Shown piece after piece: positions 16,197 through 25,586 of a DNA stretch of 44,131 nucleotides. The notes under the pieces were generated by a model. That model saw only the letters and a program-made list of their open reading frames with translations. It did not search any database and was not told the DNA's origin. The translations under genes and the position numbers were made by a program. How positions within the stretch are numbered: position 1 is the first letter of the stretch; every line of letters begins with the position of its first letter. The DNA is from Actinomycetota bacterium. Its GTDB lineage: Bacteria; Actinomycetota; Acidimicrobiia; Actinomarinales; Actinomarinaceae. The stretch is taken from positions 1 to 44,131 of the forward strand of contig JAAZZH010000009.1 of the NCBI GenBank assembly GCA_014239265.1. Direction: 5' to 3'.

Positions 16197-18461
16197 ATGG
16201 ATTTATCTAGAACCCAAGTTGAACTAGTTTCAAATGCTTACAAGAAAATAATAAATAACATCGAAATTCTAAGAGAGAGGAAAAGTGCTCCACTGACTCT
16301 CGCTGAGAAGTTGCTTTTTGGTCACGCTAAGGACGTCACGTCTATTTCTTTAAACAAGGGCGAAGATTTTGGAGATTTCCTTCCTGATAGAGTAGCTATG
16401 CAAGATGCGACAGCACAAATGGCTATTCTTCAATTCATGCAAGCAGACCTACCTAAAACAGCTGTTCCTACAACAGTGCATTGTGATCACCTAATCCAAG
16501 CCTATGAAGGTGCTAATAATGACCTTCAGGTTGCCAATAAAACCCATAAAGAAGTTTTTGACTTTTTGAGGTCATCATCTGAAAAATATGGCATCGGTTT
16601 CTGGGGACCAGGAGCTGGAATTATTCATCAAGTTGTCTTGGAGCAATATGCCTTTCCAGGTGGAATGATGATTGGCACTGACAGTCATACTCCAAATGCA
16701 GGTGGAATAGGAATGATAGCTATAGGTGTCGGGGGAGCTGATGCTGTAGATGTCATGGCGGGCATGCCTTTTAACACAAAAATACCAAAGTTAATTGGTA
16801 TTAAACTTACAGGCTCAATAAGCGGATGGACCGCTCCAAAAGACATAATTTTAAAAGTTGCTGAAATATTAACCGTAAAAGGTGGGACAAATGCAATTGT
16901 CGAATACTTTGGAGAAGGAACAAAAACTATATCCACTACTGGTAAAGCAACAATTACAAACATGGGAGCTGAGATTGGAGCAACATGTTCCGTATTCCCT
17001 TTTGATGAAAAAGGTAAAGACTACTTAATTGCTACAGATAGGAAAGATTTAGCTAACTTAGCAGCGGAGAATATGGATATTCTTACTGCTGATGAGGAAG
17101 TTTTGGAGTCTCCGGAAAAATATTTTGATCAAGTTATAGAGATAAATCTTGATTCACTAGAGCCACATATAGTAGGTCCTCACACACCAGATTTAGCAAG
17201 ACCGGTCTCAAAGTTAAAAGAGGATGCACTCAAGAATGAATACCCAATGGCTATATCCAGTGCATTAATAGGTTCGTGTACAAATTCATCTTATGAAGAC
17301 ATTGGAAGAGCAGCATTTATTGCACGTGAAGCTGCAAAAAAAGGACTTAAATCAAAAGTTCCTTTGATGGTCACTCCTGGATCAGAACAAACTAGAGCAA
17401 CAATTGAAAGAGATGGTTACTTAAAGGATTTGGAAGCAATTGGTGCGACCGTACTTGCAAATGCTTGTGGACCTTGTATCGGACAGTGGAAAAGGGATGA
17501 TATCAAAGAAGGAGAGAGCAACTCAATTGTGTCTTCTTACAATAGGAACTTTCCAGCTCGTAATGATGGTAATGCAGAAACTTTATCTTTCATTGGATCA
17601 CCTGAAAGTGTTATTGGACTTGCCTTAGGAGGATCTCTTGATTTTGACTTTTTATCTGAAACTCTTACCAACGAGAATGGGGAGGAAGTAAAGTTAACCC
17701 CTCCTGTTGCAGATGAACTTCCTTCAGAGGGGTTTGAACAAACTCTTGAGGGATTTATTCAACCTTCGGAATCTACTGAGGGTATTGAAGTAATTATTGA
17801 TCCCAACTCATCTAGGTTGCAAGTATTAGAGCCATTTGAAGAATTTAATAAAAATAACTACGACTCTTTAACTGTCTTAATGAAAGCAAATGGAAAATGT
17901 ACAACAGACCATATCTCTCCAGCTGGTAAATGGTTGCAGTTTAGAGGACACCTAGAAAATATATCCCAAAATTTATTTATTGGTGTCAATAATTCCTTTA
18001 CAACAGATTCAGGAATGGGAAATAATCTATTAACCAATGAAATTATGTCTTTACCAGATTTGGCAAAAAGCTATCATGAAAACTCTGTCAATTGGGTAGC
18101 AATTGGAGATGAAAACTACGGAGAAGGCTCTTCTCGAGAACATGCAGCTATGGAACCTAGGTTTCGAGGTTGTAAAGTAGTCCTTGTAAAAAGTTTCGCA
18201 AGAATTCATGAAGCAAATTTGAAAAAACAGGGAATACTACCCTTAACATTCGAAAATAAAGATGATTATGAATTAATTGAACAGGATGATAAGTTAACAA
18301 TTCAAGATCCTTCCAACGTAGAGCCTGACAAGCAGGTGATTGTAAATATTGAAAAATCTGATGGTAAAGTTTTAGCTATTGTAACTAATCACTCCCTGTC
18401 CGACGAACAGATAACATGGTTCAAAGCTGGATCGGCGTTAAATTACATAAAATCTAGTTAA
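16197..18461 (+). CDS. Aconitate hydratase (mitochondrial-like ~750-aa type)
   Basis: GTDSHTPNAGGIGMIAIGVGGADAVD, LIGSCTNSSYEDIGRAA, ANACGPCIGQW, GDENYGEGSSREHAAMEPRFRG. Confidence 0.95.
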   Translation: MDLSRTQVELVSNAYKKIINNIEILRERKSAPLTLAEKLLFGHAKDVTSISLNKGEDFGDFLPDRVAMQDATAQMAILQFMQADLPKTAVPTTVHCDHLIQAYEGANNDLQVANKTHKEVFDFLRSSSEKYGIGFWGPGAGIIHQVVLEQYAFPGGMMIGTDSHTPNAGGIGMIAIGVGGADAVDVMAGMPFNTKIPKLIGIKLTGSISGWTAPKDIILKVAEILTVKGGTNAIVEYFGEGTKTISTTGKATITNMGAEIGATCSVFPFDEKGKDYLIATDRKDLANLAAENMDILTADEEVLESPEKYFDQVIEINLDSLEPHIVGPHTPDLARPVSKLKEDALKNEYPMAISSALIGSCTNSSYEDIGRAAFIAREAAKKGLKSKVPLMVTPGSEQTRATIERDGYLKDLEAIGATVLANACGPCIGQWKRDDIKEGESNSIVSSYNRNFPARNDGNAETLSFIGSPESVIGLALGGSLDFDFLSETLTNENGEEVKLTPPVADELPSEGFEQTLEGFIQPSESTEGIEVIIDPNSSRLQVLEPFEEFNKNNYDSLTVLMKANGKCTTDHISPAGKWLQFRGHLENISQNLFIGVNNSFTTDSGMGNNLLTNEIMSLPDLAKSYHENSVNWVAIGDENYGEGSSREHAAMEPRFRGCKVVLVKSFARIHEANLKKQGILPLTFENKDDYELIEQDDKLTIQDPSNVEPDKQVIVNIEKSDGKVLAIVTNHSLSDEQITWFKAGSALNYIKSS

Positions 18462-19111
18462 TGGAAAAAATTTCAAGTACCCTAGCATCTCTCAGAAAAG
18501 AATATGGCAATAAAGAACTCGATGTGAATGAACTTTCCGAAAATCCGATTAATCAGTTCAAAAAATGGTTAGACGAAGCTATAAAAATCGAAGCAAATGA
18601 GCCGAATGCAATGGCAATTTCTACAGTAACAGATGAGAATAAGCCACGATCTAGATACGTTTTATTCAAGAATCTCATAGAGGAGGAAATAATCTTCCAT
18701 AGCCATTACGAGAGTCCTAAGGCGATAGAAATCTTTAATAATCCAAATATTTCCGGCATATTTTATTGGCCAGAGATTCATAGACAGATTAGATTTGAAG
18801 GTGTTTGTAAAAAAGCTTCACCAGAAGTATCTGATGATTATTTCAACTCAAGGCCTAGAGGTGGTCAACTGAGTGCTATTGTTTCAAATCAAAGCCAAAA
18901 AATACAGGGGAGAGATGAGATTGAAGAAAAGATAGCTGAATTAGAATTCAAATATAAAAATAAAGAAATCAAAAGACCAGATAACTGGGGTGGGTTTAGT
19001 ATAAAAATAGCTTATTGGGAATTTTGGCAGGGAAGAGATAACAGGACCCACGATAGATTCTCTTATTCTTTATTAGATAATAAATGGAAAATAGAAAGGC
19101 TTTCACCGTAA
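18461..19111 (+). CDS. pdxH: Pyridoxamine 5'-phosphate oxidase
   Basis: PNAMAISTVTDENKPRSRYVLFKN, SRPRGGQLSAIVSNQSQ, WGGFSI...EFWQGRDNRTHDRFSY. Confidence 0.95.
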   Translation: MEKISSTLASLRKEYGNKELDVNELSENPINQFKKWLDEAIKIEANEPNAMAISTVTDENKPRSRYVLFKNLIEEEIIFHSHYESPKAIEIFNNPNISGIFYWPEIHRQIRFEGVCKKASPEVSDDYFNSRPRGGQLSAIVSNQSQKIQGRDEIEEKIAELEFKYKNKEIKRPDNWGGFSIKIAYWEFWQGRDNRTHDRFSYSLLDNKWKIERLSP

Positions 19112-19112
19112 T

Positions 19113-19778
19113 ATGAGGGAAATAAAAATAACAAAAGATTTTATAAATTCTAAAAATACATCTGTACTTTACGAATCTGGCAATACAAAAGTTTTGATAA
19201 CTGTATCAATTTCAGACAGATTGCCAAGATGGCTTGAGAATGGAGATTCTGGATGGGTCACTGCTGAGTACAGTATGCTCCCTGGGTCATCGGGCAGCAG
19301 GGTTCCAAGGAAATCATATGAAGGTGGAAGATCTAAGGAAATATCTAGATTGATTGGAAGGTCATTAAGAGCAGTTTGTAATCTGAAATTATTAAATGGA
19401 TATTCAGTAACAGTGGATTGTGATGTCTTAGAGGCAGACGGTGGAACAAGAACAGCTTCAATTAATGGTTCGTGGATAGCACTAAATGAGTCATTTAATA
19501 AATTAGTTGAAAATGGAAAAATGAATCAAAATCCTTTGACGAACCATGTTGCAGCTTTATCTGTGGGAATTGTTGAGGGAGAGTACATAGTTGATCTTGA
19601 TTATAAAAATGATTCGAATGCACAAGTTGATTTAAATATAGTATTAAATGATAATTTTGAAATTCTAGAAATCCAAGGAACTGCTGAGAAGAAACCATTC
19701 TCCAAAGAAGATCTTGATAAGTTATTTGAGATAACAAAACCAGAAATAGAAAAAATAATAACTCTTCAAAAAAACTAA
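19113..19778 (+). CDS. rph: Ribonuclease PH
   Basis: GWVTAEYSMLPGSSGSR, RLIGRSLRAV, DCDVLEADGGTRTASI; lies next to rdgB. Confidence 0.95.
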   Translation: MREIKITKDFINSKNTSVLYESGNTKVLITVSISDRLPRWLENGDSGWVTAEYSMLPGSSGSRVPRKSYEGGRSKEISRLIGRSLRAVCNLKLLNGYSVTVDCDVLEADGGTRTASINGSWIALNESFNKLVENGKMNQNPLTNHVAALSVGIVEGEYIVDLDYKNDSNAQVDLNIVLNDNFEILEIQGTAEKKPFSKEDLDKLFEITKPEIEKIITLQKN

Positions 19779-20350
19779 TGAACATACTTCTTGCAACTAA
19801 AAATATCAACAAGCATAGAGAAATTTCTAGAATATTAAAAGATACTGGTAACTTCCATCAAGCTATCTACAAAGAAGATTTAATAGATGTTGTAGAGGAT
19901 AAAAATACAATTTTAGAAAATGCTCAAAAAAAAGCACATGAGATTTATGATCACTATCAGGTTCCTGTAATTTCTGATGATTCTGGTTTATTTGTAAATT
20001 CACTCGATGGAATGCCTGGCCTTCATTCAAAAAGGTATGCAGGAGAAAATGCAACGGATCTTCAAAATATTGACAAGCTGTTGGCAAACCTCATCGAAGA
20101 AAAGGATCGAAGTGCATACTTTCAAACAGTCTTATATTTCTATGATGGTAAAACTGAAATTTCTACAGACGGAATCCTTGAAGGTCTAATTGCTAAAAAG
20201 CCTAGAGGTTCAAATGGATTTGGATATGATTCTATATTTGAGAATAAGGGTAAAACCCTTGCTGAATTATCTTCAGAGGAGAAAAATACTATTAGTCACC
20301 GCAAGATTGCTACAAATAAAATGATTGGAATTCTAAATGAAAAAATCTAA
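19778..20350 (+). CDS. rdgB: RdgB/HAM1 XTP/dITP pyrophosphatase
   Basis: LLATKNINKHREI, VISDDSGLFVNSLDGMPGLHSKRYAG, GFGYDSIF, SHRKIA. Confidence 0.94.
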   Translation: MNILLATKNINKHREISRILKDTGNFHQAIYKEDLIDVVEDKNTILENAQKKAHEIYDHYQVPVISDDSGLFVNSLDGMPGLHSKRYAGENATDLQNIDKLLANLIEEKDRSAYFQTVLYFYDGKTEISTDGILEGLIAKKPRGSNGFGYDSIFENKGKTLAELSSEEKNTISHRKIATNKMIGILNEKI

Positions 20351-21020
20351 GAATATTCTCATAGTTTTTTTATTTTTATTCTTCTCAGCATGTGAAGCAA
20401 CTTGGACAATGGAAATAGAACTTAATGATGATAATTCTGGAGATTACAGAATAGCCATTCTTCTTGACCAAGAAGCACAGCTATATGCAGTAGAGACAGG
20501 CCAAACTTCTATTGGTGGTTTAAATGCCATACTTACAGCTATGCCAGATGGTTTTGGCTCAACTATTTATGAAGATAATGATAAATTGGGTATCTTAATC
20601 AGAAATAATTTTCAAAATATTGAAGAGTTCGAGAAACAATTAGAAATTCTACGAGAAAATGAAAATACTGAACTGTTACTACTCCCGTTATCTAATATTT
20701 CAATATCGTCTGATGGGAATAAAAGAAGTATCTCAGGTTCTTTTGCAAAAATACTCAATGGTGCGGATGAAGAGATAGAAGGAATAGAAAATATTTATTC
20801 TGGTAGCTTAAGTATTCAGCTTCCAGGAAGAGTAACAGAACCAAACATTGAAAATATTGTAGATAATAAAATAATATTTCAACATTCAGGTTTACTTGAG
20901 CAAACCTTCCTCATGTCCTCAAATACACAAGAGTTGACACAAGTTTATATTGTGGGTTTATTATTTTCCCTCTTACTACTTGGCTATATAATTGCTAGAC
21001 AACGGAACAGAAATAAGTAA
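20337..21020 (+). CDS. LppM-like (DUF3153-type) lipoprotein with C-terminal TM
   Basis: Lipobox FFSAC, domain beginning ATWTMEIELNDDNSGDYRIAILLDQEA, C-terminal hydrophobic helix plus RQRNRNK. Confidence 0.65.
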   Translation: MKKSKNILIVFLFLFFSACEATWTMEIELNDDNSGDYRIAILLDQEAQLYAVETGQTSIGGLNAILTAMPDGFGSTIYEDNDKLGILIRNNFQNIEEFEKQLEILRENENTELLLLPLSNISISSDGNKRSISGSFAKILNGADEEIEGIENIYSGSLSIQLPGRVTEPNIENIVDNKIIFQHSGLLEQTFLMSSNTQELTQVYIVGLLFSLLLLGYIIARQRNRNK

Positions 21021-21023
21021 TAT
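20996..21023 (+). promoter_or_regulatory. Candidate promoter of the cimA leader: -35 TAGACA (20996-21001), 16-nt spacer, -10 TAATAT (21018-21023)
   Basis: TAGACA is 5/6 to TTGACA; TAATAT sits 6 nt before ATG 21030. Confidence 0.6.
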
Positions 21024-21029
21024 TGATAC

Positions 21030-21056
21030 ATGATGAATATCATAATTATTAATTAA
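21030..21056 (+). CDS. Candidate attenuation leader peptide MMNIIIIN (four consecutive Ile codons)
   Basis: ATG ATG AAT ATC ATA ATT ATT AAT TAA immediately upstream of a terminator hairpin and cimA. Confidence 0.72.
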   Translation: MMNIIIIN

Positions 21057-21084
21057 GGACAACGAACGCATCGTTGTTACCCTT
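21055..21084 (+). promoter_or_regulatory. Candidate antiterminator: AAGGACAACGA / TCGTTGT(tac)CCTT
   Basis: Perfect 7-bp stem ACAACGA/TCGTTGT (21059-21065/21071-21077), extendable by AAGG (21055-21058)/CCTT (21081-21084), overlapping the terminator's 5' arm. Confidence 0.55.
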
Positions 21085-21105
21085 GCATGGCAGGGGTTTT
21101 TTTTT
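21079..21105 (+). terminator. Intrinsic terminator/attenuator immediately upstream of cimA
   Basis: ACCCTTGC-atg-GCAGGGGT 8-bp stem (one G-T pair) followed by an uninterrupted T tract (T9 from 21097), ending 4 nt before ATG 21110. Confidence 0.82.
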
Positions 21106-21109
21106 AGAT

Positions 21110-22666
21110 ATGAAAATAGATATATTTGACACAACTTTGAGAGATGGCTTTCAGCAAGAAGGGATTTCACCTTCTGTGAAGGACAAGCTTGCTATTGCAG
21201 AGTTACTTGATGAACTAGGTGTTGCCTTTATAGAGGGTGGCTGGCCAGGTGCTTCACCCAAAGAAGAAGAATTTTTCGATAGGGCTAAAACTGAACTTAA
21301 ACTTAAAAATGCAAAACTAGTAAGTTTTGGATCAACAAGAAAACTAAATTTAAAAGTTGATGAGGATCCACAAGTCCAGGCTCTCATTGACTCTGGAACA
21401 GAATATGTTTGTATTGTAGGAAAATCATCAAATTTACATATTACAAAAGCAATTCAAACTGATGTTAAAAGTGCAATTGAAATGGCTGTGGACACAATTG
21501 AACATCTTAGTTCCAAAGGCAAAAAAGTTTTTTTTGATGCTGAGCATTTTTTTGATGGATATAAAGAAGACTCCAAAACAAGTCTTGAAATAATGGATGC
21601 AGTTATGGCTACTGGTGTAGATTGCTTCATCTTCTGTGACACAAATGGAGGAACGTTACCATCCGAAGTCACTGCAATATTAACCGAAATATTGCCAAGG
21701 TATGAAGGCCAAAAGTTTGGTGTACATTTTCAAAATGATAATGGATGTGCAGTTACAAATTCCATGGCAGCGGTTAATTTGGGAGTGAACCATGTTCAAG
21801 GGACCATGAATGGCTATGGAGAGAGAACTGGAAATGCCGATCTTTGTACTCTTGTACCAAATTTATCTTTAAAAATGGGTCATGAAACAATAAATTTAGA
21901 ATCTTTAAAAAAGCTAACACCTATAGCAAATCACATTGCAGAACTAGTCAATGTTACCATCGATTCTAGACAGCCATATGTTGGTTCAGCTGCTTTCACT
22001 CACAAAGCTGGATTGCATGCTTCTGGTATGGCTAAAGACAGTTCACTATATGAACACATTGACTCTTCTGCTGTAGGGAATTATACACGAACTACGGTCT
22101 CGGAACTAGCTGGTAGGGCAAGTGTAATTACTAAAGCAAATGAGTTTGGTTTAGAGTTTTCAAATGATGATGCAAAAGAATTAATTAATCATGTACAGAA
22201 TTTAGAACATGCTGGATATCAATTTGAAGCTGCAGATGCATCTTTATATTTACTTATAAAAAAAGAAAAAAATGTAGTTCCAGAGTTTTTTAGTTTTGAG
22301 AGTTTTCGTGTATTTTCAGAAAGGCGCAATTCGGAAAATGTTATCTCAGAAGCTGTAACAAAATTAATTGTCAATGAGAATAGATACGTTACAACTGGTG
22401 AGGGGGTCGGCCCTGTAGACGCTCTAAGTAAGGCCCTTGTAGCAGCATTAGAGGCTGATTACCCAAATGTTACAACCATCAAATTAGTTGATTACAAAGT
22501 AAGAATTATTGATTCTTCTGATGGTACCGAAGCAAAAACAAGGGTCTTAATTGAATTTACAGATACAACTAAAAACTGGAGCACTATAGGTGTCCATGAA
22601 AATATTATCAATGCCTCATGGAATGCGCTTTGTGATGGATTTAATTATTATTTTATGACAAGCTAA
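21110..22666 (+). CDS. cimA: (R)-citramalate synthase, CimA family
   Basis: IDIFDTTLRDGFQQEGISPSVKDKL, FDAEHFFDGYKED, CDTNGGTLPSEV; start moved from TTG 21074 to ATG 21110, after the terminator. Confidence 0.92.
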   Translation: MKIDIFDTTLRDGFQQEGISPSVKDKLAIAELLDELGVAFIEGGWPGASPKEEEFFDRAKTELKLKNAKLVSFGSTRKLNLKVDEDPQVQALIDSGTEYVCIVGKSSNLHITKAIQTDVKSAIEMAVDTIEHLSSKGKKVFFDAEHFFDGYKEDSKTSLEIMDAVMATGVDCFIFCDTNGGTLPSEVTAILTEILPRYEGQKFGVHFQNDNGCAVTNSMAAVNLGVNHVQGTMNGYGERTGNADLCTLVPNLSLKMGHETINLESLKKLTPIANHIAELVNVTIDSRQPYVGSAAFTHKAGLHASGMAKDSSLYEHIDSSAVGNYTRTTVSELAGRASVITKANEFGLEFSNDDAKELINHVQNLEHAGYQFEAADASLYLLIKKEKNVVPEFFSFESFRVFSERRNSENVISEAVTKLIVNENRYVTTGEGVGPVDALSKALVAALEADYPNVTTIKLVDYKVRIIDSSDGTEAKTRVLIEFTDTTKNWSTIGVHENIINASWNALCDGFNYYFMTS

Positions 22667-22690
22667 TTAGATATTTTCTAATTTTTTTAT
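22665..22690 (+). terminator. Weak candidate AT-only intrinsic terminator after cimA
   Basis: AATTAGA-tattt-TCTAATT followed by a T-rich tract. Confidence 0.4.
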
Positions 22691-22717
22691 TTATACTTAT
22701 AAAAAAGGAGTATTCCT

Positions 22718-24664
22718 ATGAATGAAAAAATAGAAAACCTATTAGAAGAAAATAGAAAATTTAGCCCATCTGAAAATCTTGTTAACAATGCAAATGCAAC
22801 AAGTGATTGGTTTACAGAAGCAAATGAAGACCGTATAGAGTTTTGGAAAAAACAAGCCCTTGAACGTATTACGTGGTACAAAGAACCGACAGAAGTTTTA
22901 GATGATTCAAATGCACCTTTTTACAAATGGTTCAAAGATGGAGAGCTGAACCTTTCATATAACTGTTTGGACAGACATCTTGAAACTGATGCTGACAGAG
23001 TAGCATTTTACTGGGAAGGGGAGCCTGGAGATACTCAGGAAATTACTTATCAAGATCTGTATGAAAGAGTTTGTAGGCTTTCAAACGCACTAAAAAAATT
23101 AAATGTTGGAAAGGGTGATAGGGTAGCAATCTACCTCGGCATGACTCCTGAAATAGTTGTATCAATGCTAGCTTGTGCAAGAATAGGAGCGGTCCATTCA
23201 GTTGTTTTTGGAGGCTTTTCGTCAGAAGCTTTAGCTGATAGAATTAACGATGCTCAAGCTAAATTAGTCATTACTGCTGATGGTGCATGGAGAAGGGGAG
23301 ATATTGTACCTCTAAAAGAAAATGTTGATGGGTCTCTTTTACTGACTGAATACATAGAAAATGTAATTGTAGTTAAAAGAACCAATCAAGAAATCTCAAT
23401 GGTTGAAGGTAGAGATCACTGGTACGAAGACATTACAAAAAATGAATCTTCAGAATGTGAACCTGAAGTAATGAATGCTGAAGATATGCTTTACATTCTT
23501 TACACATCTGGCACTACAGCAAAACCGAAAGGAATAGTTCATACCCAAGCAGGATATCTAACTGGAGTTACAACGACTCACCATGAAGTTTTTGACATTA
23601 AAGATAACGATATTTATTGGTGTGCTGCTGATTGTGGTTGGGTCACTGGCCATAGTTACATTGTTTATGGACCTCTTGCAAACAAGACTACGAGTGTGAT
23701 GTACGAGGGAGCTCCTAATGCCCCAGATGAGAAAAGATTATGGAATATTATTGAAAAGTATAAGGTAAATATTTTCTACACAGCACCAACCGCTATTAGG
23801 GCATTTATGAAATGGGGAGTAGAACATCCACAAGCTCATGACCTATCATCACTGAGGCTTTTAGGTACAGTTGGTGAGCCAATTAATCCTGAGGCATGGA
23901 TGTGGTATCACCAAAATATAGGTAACGAGCAATGCGCAATTGTTGATACCTGGTGGCAAACGGAAACGGGTTCCATTATGATTTCACCATTACCAGGAAT
24001 AACCGATACTAAGCCTGGGTCTGCATGTGGACCTCTTCCAGGAATAGAGTCTGCCATCATTGATGAAAAAGGAAATGAAGTTGGTAAAGGAGAAGGTGGT
24101 TATTTGGCTATTAAAACACCATGGCCATCAATGTTAAGAACAGTGTATGGGGATGATCAGAGATATATTGATACTTATTGGTCACAACATGAGGGCCTAT
24201 ATTTTGCTGGCGATGGAGCAAAATATGATGACGAAGGTTATGTATGGCTTTTAGGCAGAGTAGACGATGTTATGAATATTTCAGGACATAGGATTTCAAC
24301 AGCTGAAGTTGAGAGTGCATTAGTTTCACATGTAGCAGTAGCTGAGGCTGCTGTAATTGGAAGATCTGATGAGATATCAGGCGAAGCGATTGCAGCATTT
24401 GTTTCTTTAATAGGAACTGATCAAGGTGATGAGAACTTAATCTCAGAATTAAGGCAACATGTAAGTGATAAAATTGGACCGATAGCTAAACCAAAAAGTA
24501 TCGTGATAACCGCAGACTTACCAAAAACTCGAAGTGGTAAAATTATGCGTAGGCTTCTCAAAGACATTTCAGAAGAGAGAAAACTAGGCGATGTAACTAC
24601 TTTGGCTAATGCTGACATAGTCTCTGAACTACAATCAAGAGCGATAGATTCCGACGATGAGTGA
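22718..24664 (+). CDS. acs: Acetyl-CoA synthetase
   Basis: YTSGTTAKPKGIVHTQAGYL, DTWWQTETGSIMISPLPG, LPKTRSGKIMRRLLKDI; SD aaggag. Confidence 0.96.
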   Translation: MNEKIENLLEENRKFSPSENLVNNANATSDWFTEANEDRIEFWKKQALERITWYKEPTEVLDDSNAPFYKWFKDGELNLSYNCLDRHLETDADRVAFYWEGEPGDTQEITYQDLYERVCRLSNALKKLNVGKGDRVAIYLGMTPEIVVSMLACARIGAVHSVVFGGFSSEALADRINDAQAKLVITADGAWRRGDIVPLKENVDGSLLLTEYIENVIVVKRTNQEISMVEGRDHWYEDITKNESSECEPEVMNAEDMLYILYTSGTTAKPKGIVHTQAGYLTGVTTTHHEVFDIKDNDIYWCAADCGWVTGHSYIVYGPLANKTTSVMYEGAPNAPDEKRLWNIIEKYKVNIFYTAPTAIRAFMKWGVEHPQAHDLSSLRLLGTVGEPINPEAWMWYHQNIGNEQCAIVDTWWQTETGSIMISPLPGITDTKPGSACGPLPGIESAIIDEKGNEVGKGEGGYLAIKTPWPSMLRTVYGDDQRYIDTYWSQHEGLYFAGDGAKYDDEGYVWLLGRVDDVMNISGHRISTAEVESALVSHVAVAEAAVIGRSDEISGEAIAAFVSLIGTDQGDENLISELRQHVSDKIGPIAKPKSIVITADLPKTRSGKIMRRLLKDISEERKLGDVTTLANADIVSELQSRAIDSDDE

Positions 24665-25142
24665 AAGAACATTTAGCTGGAATTTACCCCAAGATGCTGT
24701 TCAAAAATTAATAAGTCTCGACCGTGACCAAAGAATTGAATTTTTTAAAGATTTACCTATGGAAAATGTTCCGATAGGTGCATTAATGGGTTTTTCTAAG
24801 ATAGATATTGATGATAAGGGACAAGTAACCTTTACTATTACACCTCAAGAATTTCATTACAATCCTTTAGGTACAGTACACGGAGGACTAGCTGCTACCT
24901 TGTTAGATTCTTGCAATAGTATTTCAGCGAACTGTCAGATTGATAAAGGATTTATAACAATGACAACGGATATCAGGGTAAATTATTTAAGACCAATGAC
25001 TATAAAAACTGGTGAGGTAACTGCTACTGCGATTATCGAAAAAGTAGGTAGAAAAGTTATTTTTGTTAAGGGGTCACTGGCGGATAAAGATGGAAAAGTC
25101 TATGCCACAGCTAGCTCTACTGAACTTGTGGTTGAAGTTTAA
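24657..25142 (+). CDS. PaaI-type hotdog thioesterase
   Basis: HYNPLGTVHGGLAATLLDSCNSIS; TDIRVNYLRPM. Confidence 0.85.
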   Translation: MSERTFSWNLPQDAVQKLISLDRDQRIEFFKDLPMENVPIGALMGFSKIDIDDKGQVTFTITPQEFHYNPLGTVHGGLAATLLDSCNSISANCQIDKGFITMTTDIRVNYLRPMTIKTGEVTATAIIEKVGRKVIFVKGSLADKDGKVYATASSTELVVEV

Positions 25143-25160
25143 TTCAACTAAAAAATCTGT

Positions 25161-25242
25161 GCGGATGAGAGGACTCGAACCTCCACGAGCAAAGCTCACT
25201 GGATCCTAAATCCAGCGCGTCTACCAGTTCCGCCACATCCGC
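25161..25242 (-). tRNA. tRNA-Leu (TAG)
   Basis: Reverse strand cloverleaf, gcggatg/catccgc acceptor, anticodon loop TTTAGGA, type II variable arm; CCA not encoded. Confidence 0.95.
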
Positions 25243-25254
25243 TAAAATGTCGCG

Positions 25255-25327
25255 TGGGTCGCCGGGGACTTGAACCCCGAACCTGCGGATTAAGAGTCCG
25301 ATGCTCTGCCAGTTGAGCTAGCGACCC
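25255..25327 (-). tRNA. tRNA-Lys (CTT)
   Basis: Reverse strand cloverleaf, gggtcgc/gcgaccc acceptor, anticodon loop CTCTTAA; CCA not encoded. Confidence 0.95.
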
Positions 25328-25422
25328 TTTTATACAGATTAACCGAAGTAAGATTACTTAACTATTATTTTTTAATTAATTGTTTCCATAAAACCAGTAT
25401 CATGGAACAATAATTAGACGTA

Positions 25423-25497
25423 CGGGCTGTGGCTCAGCTTGGCTAGAGCGCCTGCTTTGGGAGCAGGAGGTCGTGAGTTCGAATCTCACCAGCCCGA
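25423..25497 (+). tRNA. tRNA-Pro (TGG)
   Basis: cgggctg acceptor, anticodon stem-loop cctgctttgggagcagg; CCA not encoded. Confidence 0.94.
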
Positions 25498-25511
25498 CGA
25501 ATCGCATTATT

Positions 25512-25582
25512 GCGGGTGTAGCTTAATGGCAAAGCTCCAGCCTTCCAAGCTGGCTATGAGGGTTCGATCCCCTTCACCCGCT
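25512..25582 (+). tRNA. tRNA-Gly (TCC)
   Basis: gcgggtg/cacccgc acceptor, anticodon loop CTTCCAA; CCA not encoded. Confidence 0.95.
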
Positions 25583-25586
25583 CGAG

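Noticed and set aside
20007-20189. Alternative-frame short ORFs inside rdgB, valS and MreC (e.g. 20007-20189, 30068-30283, 34522-34719)
   Set aside because: Out-of-frame within conserved genes, Lys/Leu-rich composition expected from AT-rich frame shifts.
21074-21109. TTG-initiated N-terminal extension of cimA (MLPLHGRGFFLD...)
   Set aside because: It would translate the terminator hairpin and U-tract; the conserved CimA N-terminus MKIDIFDTTLRDG begins at ATG 21110.
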